DNA of 64,000 bases, taken from NCBI RefSeq assembly GCF_041911615.1, contig NZ_JAYROR010000066.1, positions 1-64,000 of the forward strand. Reading direction: 5' to 3'. Positions 1 through 6,480 of this stretch are shown here, in pieces. The notes beneath the pieces are model-generated. The model searched no databases and was not told the DNA's origin. It worked only from the letters and a program-made list of their open reading frames with translations. The first letter of the stretch is position 1. The number at the start of each line of letters is the position of its first letter. Origin of the DNA: Zoogloea sp041911615 (lineage in GTDB: Bacteria; Pseudomonadota; Gammaproteobacteria; Burkholderiales; Rhodocyclaceae). The position numbers and the translations under genes are program-made.

Positions 1-135
1 CCGGCCCGCCCGCGCATCGTCGACCCCGAGCGCAACTGGTTCCGCGCCCGCGGCGAAGGCAACGCCTATCTGCCCTGGTGGGGCCTGCGCCGCGACGCGG
101 ACTGGTCCCGCTACACCCAGGGGTTCTCGGATTGA
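1..135 (+). CDS. C-terminal fragment of an unidentified protein
   Basis: An open frame enters from the left edge in frame 1 and ends at TGA 133-135, giving the last 44 residues of a protein whose start lies outside the window. Third codon positions are almost all G or C, as in the neighbouring real genes. The tail is rich in Trp, Arg and aromatic residues (it includes NWFRARGEG and LPWWGLRRDADW). I do not recognise the family. It converges on dctR across a 410-base gene-free stretch. Confidence 0.5.
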   Translation, partial: PARPRIVDPERNWFRARGEGNAYLPWWGLRRDADWSRYTQGFSD

Positions 136-545
136 AGGGGGCGGGCGCTGGGTGCGGAAACCTGCGCTCGGTGGCGCGATACGGCCTCGATACCTGAACA
201 CGCCCCCGCAGGCGCGATCTGGCTGCCGCAACCCGGAATCCGCCGGATACCCGATCAGCGCTCCCGCCTGAGTTGACGCACGCAACGTCTTGTCGCGCTT
301 AAGCGGAATCTGAGTGGTTTCGGGTTGGACTTGCAGCCGTCCAGCAAAAACTTGAAAGGCCGTAGGTTTTTGTCGAACGCCTCCAAACAGGACGTGCGGT
401 GTTTCAAGTCAGACTTGGAAAGTGCCCGCTTTGAGTTGAGCGATCGCAAGTTGGTCCTGGAAAAGTTCAAGTCTGCGATTGAAGGTTTCAGGTTTCGGCT
501 CGGCGCGTCCAGGTTTGTGAGCGAATCGCGCCCGCCAGGGCGTGC
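136..545. other. Gene-free convergent spacer with low G+C and CAAG/CTTG words
   Basis: This stretch lies between two convergent genes. Hand counting gives about 52, 50 and 48% G+C for 301-360, 361-420 and 421-480, far below the flanking genes. CTTG or CAAG cores, often within ACTTGAA or TTCAAGT, recur near 331, 351, 405, 413, 447 and 468. Positions 402-421 form an imperfect palindrome (TTTCAAGTC then GACTTGGAAA). Short frames exist on both strands, but they have no ribosome site and no coding-like base usage. I see no terminator with a T tract. Confidence 0.5.
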
Positions 546-1148
546 TCAGTCCCGAGGGGCGAGGAGCTGGGCCAGTTCGACGGCGGAGCGCACGCCCATT
601 TTCTCGAACACCCGCGAGCGGTGTACCTCGACCGTACGCATCGAGATGTTCAGTTCGTCGGCGATCACCTTGTTGAACTTGCCGGCCAGCACCAGCTGCA
701 TGACCTCCTGCTCCCGCGGGGTGAGCTGGGCGAGGCGAGTGGCGACGCTGGCCTGTGTTTCCTGGTTGAGCTGGTGTCGCGCGTTGCTGGCGAGGGCGCG
801 GATCACCACATCCACCAGGGCGTTGTCGTCCACCGGTTTTTCGAGGAAGTCGAAGGCGCCTTTCTTGAGGGCGCCGACGGCCATCGGCACGTCGCCGTGG
901 CCGGTGAGGAAGATCACCGGCAGGGTGTTGCCCCGCTCGAGCAGGGCGTCGAAGCATTCGAGACCGCTCATCTCGCGCATCCGGATGTCGAGCACGATGC
1001 AGCCCTGCCAGTCGGGCTGCCAGGCGGCGAGAAAGTCCTCGGCCGAGGGCCAGGCGCGGGCCGCCACGTTGCGGGTGCGGAACAACCAGCCGAGGGCGTC
1101 GCGGATGGCTTCGTCGTCGTCGACGATGTGGGCGAGGGGTGGGCTCAT
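546..1148 (-). CDS. dctR: DctR, FixJ/LuxR-type response regulator for dicarboxylate uptake
   Basis: This 200-residue response regulator has a receiver domain (about 1-120) and a LuxR/FixJ helix-turn-helix (about 141-187, LTPREQEVM to TVEVHRSRV). The acidic pocket is D10-D12, the phosphoacceptor is D54, and T82 and K104 are the conserved switch residues. It is the partner of DctS: its ATG overlaps the dctS stop by four bases (ATGA). The architecture is that of Rhodobacter DctR, not the sigma-54-dependent NtrC-type DctD. The adjacent divergent dctPQM operon makes activation of that transporter the likely role. The specific assignment rests on context; the FixJ family assignment is secure. Confidence 0.88.
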   Translation of the reverse strand: MSPPLAHIVDDDEAIRDALGWLFRTRNVAARAWPSAEDFLAAWQPDWQGCIVLDIRMREMSGLECFDALLERGNTLPVIFLTGHGDVPMAVGALKKGAFDFLEKPVDDNALVDVVIRALASNARHQLNQETQASVATRLAQLTPREQEVMQLVLAGKFNKVIADELNISMRTVEVHRSRVFEKMGVRSAVELAQLLAPRD

Positions 1149-3121
1149 GGGGCGTGAACGGGGAGCGAGAAGTTGAAAATCGTACCACCGCCGGGGCGGG
1201 CCTCGAAGCTGAGGCGGCCGCGGTGCAACTCGGCGATGGAGCGGCAGATGTTGAGGCCCATGCCCATGCCCTCTTCCTTGGTGGTGAAGAAGGGGGCGAA
1301 GAGTTTTTCGGCGACTTCAGGCGGGATGCCCTTGCCCCGGTCGGCCACGCTGAAGACGAGCAGGCCATCCTGCTCGCGGGTGACGAGCTGCAGGCGCCGC
1401 TCGCCGCGGGGCGTGTCGGCCATGGCGTCCATGCCGTTGCGAATGAGGTTGACCGCCACCTGCTCGATCATCACCGGGTCGGCGAGCACGCCGGGCAGGG
1501 GTTCGGTGAGTTCCAGGTCGATGCTCACCCCGCGCCGCACGGCGTCGGGTTCGACCAGGCCGACGGCCTCGCGAATGATGGCGTCCAGATCCACCGTCTC
1601 GAACTTGGGTTCGCTGCGCCGCACGAAGGCGTGCACCCGGCGGATGATCTGGCCGGCGCGCTGGGCCTGCTTGCCGATCTTCTGCAGGATGCCGGTGAGT
1701 TCGCCCTCGGCGAGCTGGCCGTGCTCGATGAGGTTGAGGCAGCCGGTGTTGTAGCTGGAGATGGCGGCCAGGGGCTGGTTGAGCTCGTGGGCGAGGGTGG
1801 AGGCCATCTCGCCCATGGTGACGAGGCGGGCGGTGGCCTGCAGGCGTTCCTGCTGCTGGCGGGCGAGTTCCTGGGTGCGTTTCTGCTCGGTGACGTCCAC
1901 CATCGAGCCCATCCAGCCGATCTGCCTGCCGTCGGCGTCGATCAGCGGGGCTTCGATCAGCAGCGCGTCGAAGCGCTCGCCGCTGCGGCGCATCAGGCGG
2001 ATCTCGACGCCCTGGGGCGGCGCGTTGCCGCCGAGGATCATCTGGTGCACCTCGTAGGTGCGGTCGAGGCTTTCGGGGGCCCAGTAGGGCATCGGCGGCA
2101 CCAGGCCGACGAGTTCTTCGGCACGCCAGCCCACCATCCGGCAGAAGGCGGGATTGACGTAGGTGATGCGGCCGTTCATGTCGCGGGCGCGCATGCCGGT
2201 GTTGAGGGAGTCTTCCATCGCCTTGCGGAAGGCGTGCTCGCTGCGCAGGGCCTGTTCGGCGGCCTGACGGCGCAGCATGTGGCGGCGCAACTGCCACAGG
2301 CTCCAGACGATGGCGGCGGCGAGCACGGCGAGCGAGCCCATGAGCAGCAGCGAGATCCAGCGCACCTCGGATTTGTAGGCGGTGATGACCAGGTTGAGGC
2401 CGCGCCCGGGGGGCTCGAAGGGAATTTCGTAGGACAAGGTGGACAGCGGCGAAACCTTGGAGCGGGCGGCGATCTCGACGCCCAGATTGTTGGTGACCGA
2501 GACCCGGTAGCGCTCGGAGAACCACCAGGGCACCTGCCGGGCGAGCATGTCGTTGACCGAATACACGCCGACCACCGAGCCGAGATGGCGACCGCCCTCG
2601 AAGATCGGCACGTGGACTTCGAAGTGGGTCTGGTTGTCAATAACGGCGTAGGCCTCGCTGTAGACCGGGCGGCCCATCGAGGTGGACAGGCGCCAGGCGG
2701 CCGAGGAGGGAAAGGTGCCGGCGGCCTCGCCGACCAGGTGCGAGTCGGTGTAGGGCGGCTCGGCGCCGCGCACCTTGCCGTGGGTGTCGAGCCACAGGAT
2801 GCGGATCATCCCGCTCTCGGGATCGAGCGCGCGTTTGAGGCGGGCTTCGGTGGTGGTGCCGTGGCGCGGCCTGGCCAGCAGTTCGGGTCCGAGCTGGGTA
2901 AGCAGGCCGTTGTTGCGCTCGAACTGGAAGGAGAGGTTCTGCTCCATCCACAGCACGTCGTTGATGAGGGTGGCGCGTTCCTCCTCGGCGTCCTGGCGAT
3001 GGGTGAGCCACAGCAGGGCGGCCATCGTGGCGATGAACAGGGCGACCGCGGCGTAGGGCAGGCTCCAGTACCAGCGGGGCGGCGGGGTGGCGGCGGGGGT
3101 GGGCAAGGGGTTGGCGATCAT
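1145..3121 (-). CDS. dctS: DctS, membrane sensor histidine kinase for C4-dicarboxylates
   Basis: This is a 658-residue kinase when started at ATG 3119-3121; the frame stays open to 3232, but the extra 37 residues would run through the divergent control region. Transmembrane segments at about 18-40 and 256-275 bracket a periplasmic sensing domain, followed by a PAS domain (about 297-413). The phosphoacceptor box is ASTLAHELNQP with His at about 445. The ATPase domain has an N box (VNLIRNGMDAM), DRGKGIP and GMGMGL. It lies upstream of dctR with a four-base overlap, so the pair is co-translated. The HELNQPL form of the H box is usual in DctB/DctS/FixL-type kinases. The ligand is inferred from the neighbouring transporter. 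Confidence 0.88.
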   Translation of the reverse strand: MIANPLPTPAATPPPRWYWSLPYAAVALFIATMAALLWLTHRQDAEEERATLINDVLWMEQNLSFQFERNNGLLTQLGPELLARPRHGTTTEARLKRALDPESGMIRILWLDTHGKVRGAEPPYTDSHLVGEAAGTFPSSAAWRLSTSMGRPVYSEAYAVIDNQTHFEVHVPIFEGGRHLGSVVGVYSVNDMLARQVPWWFSERYRVSVTNNLGVEIAARSKVSPLSTLSYEIPFEPPGRGLNLVITAYKSEVRWISLLLMGSLAVLAAAIVWSLWQLRRHMLRRQAAEQALRSEHAFRKAMEDSLNTGMRARDMNGRITYVNPAFCRMVGWRAEELVGLVPPMPYWAPESLDRTYEVHQMILGGNAPPQGVEIRLMRRSGERFDALLIEAPLIDADGRQIGWMGSMVDVTEQKRTQELARQQQERLQATARLVTMGEMASTLAHELNQPLAAISSYNTGCLNLIEHGQLAEGELTGILQKIGKQAQRAGQIIRRVHAFVRRSEPKFETVDLDAIIREAVGLVEPDAVRRGVSIDLELTEPLPGVLADPVMIEQVAVNLIRNGMDAMADTPRGERRLQLVTREQDGLLVFSVADRGKGIPPEVAEKLFAPFFTTKEEGMGMGLNICRSIAELHRGRLSFEARPGGGTIFNFSLPVHAP

Positions 3122-3174
3122 GGTTGCGCAGCCTGTGTTATCGCCCGTCGGCGGGGCTTCGGCCATCCGCGCTT

Positions 3175-3187
3175 TCCCCACTGGGGA
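3175..3187. promoter_or_regulatory. Palindrome in the dctS/dctP divergent control region
   Basis: TCCCC-ACT-GGGGA is a perfect inverted repeat with 5-base arms (3175-3179 and 3183-3187). It sits 54 bases upstream of the dctS start. It could be an operator for the dct regulator or an incidental hairpin; only the symmetry is directly visible. Confidence 0.3.
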
Positions 3188-3215
3188 TAGCCACAATTGA
3201 GACGGCAAAGGGGCT

Positions 3216-3231
3216 TGCCCGGAAACGGGCA
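3216..3231. promoter_or_regulatory. Inverted repeat upstream of dctP, candidate DctR site
   Basis: TGCCCG-GAAA-CGGGCA is a perfect inverted repeat with 6-base arms (3216-3221 and 3226-3231). A -10-like TATTAT lies at 3267-3272, so the repeat would centre near -55 relative to a start around 3279, a normal position for a FixJ-type activator. No good -35 element is visible, which fits an activator-dependent promoter. Assignment to DctR is inference. Confidence 0.35.
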
Positions 3232-3299
3232 CGTTCGCGAGGCCGCCGGGACGGCTTGCGGATGCGTATTATTAGGAGACTTTTATAAAGGAGACAACG

Positions 3300-4313
3300 A
3301 TGAAGCGTCGCGCCGCCCTGTTGAGTCTTGCAGCCCTGGGTCTTGCCGGTTTTTCCGGCCTGAGCGCCGCCCAGGGGCCGATCGTCATCAAGTTCAGCCA
3401 CGTGGTGGCCGCCGACACGCCGAAGGGCAAGGCTTCGGAGTTTTTCAAGAAGCGCGCCGAGGAGCTGACCCGTGGCCGGGTGAAGGTCGAGGTGTTCGCC
3501 AACAGCGCGCTGTACAAAGATAAGGAGGAGCTCGAGGCGCTCCAGCTGGGCGCGGTGCAGATGCTGGCGCCTTCGCTCGCCAAGTTCGGGCCGCTGGGGG
3601 TGAAGGAGTTCGAAGTGTTCGATCTGCCCTACATCTTCGACGATTACACCGAGCTGCACCGGGTGACCCAGGGGCCGGTGGGCGCGGGCATCCTCAAGAA
3701 ACTGGAGTCAAAGGGCATCGTCGGGCTGGGCTACTGGGACAACGGCTTCAAGTCGTTCTCGGCCAACACGCCGATCCGCACCCCGGCCGACCTGAAGGGC
3801 AAGAAGCTGCGCATCCAGTCGTCGAAAGTGCTCGAGGAGGAGGTGCGTGCCCTGGGCGGTCTGCCGCAGGTGATGGCATTCTCGGAGGTGTACCAGGCGC
3901 TGCAGACCGGTGTGGTGGACGGCACCGAGAATCCCCACTCCAACATGTACACCCAGAAGATGCACGAGGTGCAGAAGTACCTCACCCTGACCGACCACGG
4001 CTACCTGGGCTACGCGGTGATCGCCAACAAGAAGTTCTGGGACGGCCTGCCGGGCGACGTGCGCGGCCAACTCGAACAGGCGATGAAGGAGGCTACCGCC
4101 TACGCCAACAAGATCGCCCAGGAGGAAAACGACAAATCCCTCGAGGCGATCCGGAAGTCCGGCAAGACGCAGGTCTATACCCCGACCAAGGACGAGAAGC
4201 TGGCCTTCAAGAAGGCACTGGTGCCGGTGCACCAGAAGATGGAAGGCCGCATCGGCCGCGATCTGATTCAGTCGATCTACAAGGAAACCGGCTTCGATCC
4301 CACCAAGCTGTGA
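3300..4313 (+). CDS. dctP: DctP, periplasmic C4-dicarboxylate-binding protein of a TRAP transporter
   Basis: This 337-residue solute-binding protein has a Sec signal peptide (KRR, then a hydrophobic stretch, with cleavage expected after SAA near residue 24). The mature protein starts with IVIKFSHV, and the TRAP binding-site region includes KGKKLRIQSSKV and the hinge segment GVVDGTENP. It captures malate, succinate or fumarate in the periplasm and delivers it to DctQM. A strong ribosome site (AAAGGAG) precedes ATG 3300. It is the first gene of dctPQM, divergent from dctSR. Length and motifs match the DctP family; the exact substrate is inferred from DctSR-DctPQM synteny. Confidence 0.93.
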   Translation: MKRRAALLSLAALGLAGFSGLSAAQGPIVIKFSHVVAADTPKGKASEFFKKRAEELTRGRVKVEVFANSALYKDKEELEALQLGAVQMLAPSLAKFGPLGVKEFEVFDLPYIFDDYTELHRVTQGPVGAGILKKLESKGIVGLGYWDNGFKSFSANTPIRTPADLKGKKLRIQSSKVLEEEVRALGGLPQVMAFSEVYQALQTGVVDGTENPHSNMYTQKMHEVQKYLTLTDHGYLGYAVIANKKFWDGLPGDVRGQLEQAMKEATAYANKIAQEENDKSLEAIRKSGKTQVYTPTKDEKLAFKKALVPVHQKMEGRIGRDLIQSIYKETGFDPTKL

Positions 4314-4320
4314 TGTCCTC

Positions 4321-4346
4321 GCCCGCCGTCGATCCCGGTGGCGGGC
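4321..4346 (+). other. Intercistronic hairpin between dctP and dctQ
   Basis: GCCCGCC (4321-4327) can pair with GGCGGGC (4340-4346) across a 12-base loop, immediately after the dctP stop. There is no T tract, so it is not a simple terminator. A 3' stem-loop here could protect a dctP-only message and give more binding protein than membrane subunits, as is common in binding-protein operons. The function is inference. Confidence 0.45.
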
Positions 4347-4401
4347 GCCGGTCCGGGTTTCCCGCAGCGCAGGCTGCATGTGTCGGTGAGGTTGGAGCGC
4401 C

Positions 4402-5088
4402 ATGAAGATTCTCGATCGTCTGGAGGAGGGGATCATCACGCTGCTGATGGGCGGCGCGACGCTGATCATCTTCCTGTCCGTCATCCACCGCTATCTGGCC
4501 GGACTGAGCATTCCCGGCCTGCAGGACTGGTTGCTGTCGCTCAATTTCAGCTGGGCGCAGGAGTTGTGCATCATCCTGTTCGTCTGGATGGCCAAGTTCG
4601 GCGCGGCCTACGGCGTGCGCACCGGCATCCACGTGGGCGTCGATGTGCTCATCAATCGCCTGTCGGACCGCAACCGGGCCCGTTTCATCGTGTTCGGCCT
4701 GCTGGCCGGCGCGCTGTTCACCGGCGTGGTGGCGACGCTGGGCGCGCACTTCGTGTGGGAGAACGGCGCGCACTACGCGTTGCTGCACGTCACCGGCGCC
4801 GACCTCGGCGAGGTGCCGGAAGGTCCGACCACGCCCGATCTCGAATGGCCGACCTGGATGGTCTACAGCGCGATTCCCCTGGGATCGAGCCTGATGTGCT
4901 TCCGCTTCCTGCAGGTGGCATGGCGCTTCGTGCGTAGCGGCGAGCTGCCCCATCACGATCACGGCCACGTGGATGGGCTGGACGCGCCGCTGCCGGTGGA
5001 TGCCGACGTCTACGGCCTCGACGACAACCTGCATCTGCGCGACCTGAAGCACGCTCCGCGCGACGATCGACAGGGAGGCCGGCCATGA
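4402..5088 (+). CDS. dctQ: DctQ, small membrane subunit of the TRAP dicarboxylate transporter
   Basis: This 228-residue inner-membrane protein has four hydrophobic segments (about 10-32, 52-70, 93-115 and 153-175), the usual topology for DctQ. The motif WAQELCIILFVWMAKFGAAYGVR carries the conserved Trp-Ala-Glu core of the family. It is slightly long for DctQ because of a soluble insert before the last membrane segment and a His/Asp-rich C-terminal tail. It forms the membrane complex with DctM. Its stop overlaps the dctM ATG by four bases (ATGA), indicating translational coupling. The start ATG 4402 follows a weak ribosome site (GGTTGGAG). Confidence 0.92.
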   Translation: MKILDRLEEGIITLLMGGATLIIFLSVIHRYLAGLSIPGLQDWLLSLNFSWAQELCIILFVWMAKFGAAYGVRTGIHVGVDVLINRLSDRNRARFIVFGLLAGALFTGVVATLGAHFVWENGAHYALLHVTGADLGEVPEGPTTPDLEWPTWMVYSAIPLGSSLMCFRFLQVAWRFVRSGELPHHDHGHVDGLDAPLPVDADVYGLDDNLHLRDLKHAPRDDRQGGRP

Positions 5089-6368
5089 ACGCGGCGATCA
5101 TCTTCGGCGTGCTGCTGGTCCTGATGCTGACCGGCATGCCGATCTCCATTTCCCTCGGCCTCACGGTGCTTACCTTCCTCTTCGCGATGACCGAGGTGCC
5201 GCTCGAATCGGTGGCGCTCAAACTGTTCACCGGGATCGAGAAGTTCGAGATCATGGCCATCCCGTTCTTCATCCTGGCGGGCAACTTCCTCACCCATGGC
5301 GGGGTGGCGCGGCGGATGATCCATTTCGCCACCGCGATGGTCGGCCACTGGCATGGCGGTCTCGGCCTCGCTGGCGTGCTGGCCTGCGCGCTGTTCGCCG
5401 CGGTGTCGGGCTCGTCGCCGGCGACGGTGGTGGCGATCGGCTCGATCCTGCTGCCGGCGATGGTGCGTGCGGGCTTTCCGAACCGCTTCGGCGCCGGCAT
5501 CATCACCACCGCCGGGGCGCTGGGCATCCTGATTCCGCCGTCGATCGTGATGGTGATGTATTCGGTGGCCACCAACACCTCGGTCGGCGCGCTGTTCATG
5601 GCCGGCGTGGTGCCCGGGCTGGCGCTGGCCCTGTTGCTCGGCGGGGTCACCTGGTATCGCGCCCGTCACTTCGATTACCCGCGCCAGCCGAGAGCGTCGA
5701 TGGGGGCGCGGATCAAGGCCTTCCGGGATTCAGTCTGGGGGCTGCTGCTCATCGTGGTGGTGATGGGCGGGATCTACACCGGCATCTTCACCCCCACCGA
5801 GGCCGCGGCGATGAGCGCGGTGTACGCCTTCATCGTGGCGGTGTTCGTGTATCGCGACATGCCGCTCTCCGACGTGCCGAAGGTGCTGCTGAACTCCGCC
5901 AACATGTCGGCGATGCTGCTCTACATCATCACCAACGCGGTCTTGTTCTCCTTCATCATGACCAACGAGGGCATTCCCCAGGCGCTGGCCGACTGGATGC
6001 TGGGCAACGGGCTCGGCCCGATCGCCTTTCTGCTGGCGGTGAATGTGCTGCTGCTGCTCGCCGGCAACTTCATGGAACCCTCGTCGATCGTCCTGATCTT
6101 CGCGCCGATCCTGTTCCCGGTGGCGATTAAGCTGGGCATCGATCCGGTTCACTTCGGCATCATCATGGTGGTGAACATGGAAGTGGGCATGTGTCACCCG
6201 CCGGTGGGGCTCAACCTGTACGTGGCGTCGGGGATCACCCGGATGGGCATCACCGAGCTCACCGTGGCGGTGTGGCCGTGGTTGCTGTCGATGCTCGCCT
6301 TTCTCGGTCTCGTTACCTACTGGCCAGCGTTGTCGCTGTGGTTTCCGCGGATGCTCGGGGTGCTGTGA
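5085..6368 (+). CDS. dctM: DctM, large permease subunit of the TRAP dicarboxylate transporter
   Basis: This 427-residue polytopic protein has about twelve hydrophobic segments. Typical DctM features include the early FFILAGNFLTHGG, the cytoplasmic GSSPATVVAIGSI loop, AGALGILIPPSIVMVMY and the late VNMEVGMCHPPVGLNL. It is the ion-coupled channel that moves dicarboxylate from DctP into the cytoplasm. It is translationally coupled to dctQ and ends the dct operon; the 112 bases to ccoI contain only a weak GCGAC/GTCGC hairpin around 6406-6420. Length and motifs are standard for the family. Confidence 0.95.
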   Translation: MNAAIIFGVLLVLMLTGMPISISLGLTVLTFLFAMTEVPLESVALKLFTGIEKFEIMAIPFFILAGNFLTHGGVARRMIHFATAMVGHWHGGLGLAGVLACALFAAVSGSSPATVVAIGSILLPAMVRAGFPNRFGAGIITTAGALGILIPPSIVMVMYSVATNTSVGALFMAGVVPGLALALLLGGVTWYRARHFDYPRQPRASMGARIKAFRDSVWGLLLIVVVMGGIYTGIFTPTEAAAMSAVYAFIVAVFVYRDMPLSDVPKVLLNSANMSAMLLYIITNAVLFSFIMTNEGIPQALADWMLGNGLGPIAFLLAVNVLLLLAGNFMEPSSIVLIFAPILFPVAIKLGIDPVHFGIIMVVNMEVGMCHPPVGLNLYVASGITRMGITELTVAVWPWLLSMLAFLGLVTYWPALSLWFPRMLGVL

Positions 6369-6480
6369 GCGCCGCCGACGCGGGCGGGCGATGGCGGTGC
6401 GAGGGGGCGACGTTTTGTCGCGCTTTCGCACCGAATCGCCCGGGCCGGTTTGGATTGCCGGCGCTTTGTGATAAAACGGC

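Noticed and set aside
325..1176. Plus-strand frame starting in the low-G+C island and running opposite dctR
   Set aside because: It has no ribosome site, and most of it is antisense to an intact response regulator.
1139..3190. A 683-codon plus-strand frame opposite dctS
   Set aside because: The minus strand encodes a complete histidine kinase with every catalytic box; the plus-strand product is low-complexity Gly/Ala/His and has no ribosome site.
6406..6420. GCGAC/GTCGC hairpin between dctM and ccoI as a terminator
   Set aside because: Only five base pairs, with the T run in the loop and none after the stem.
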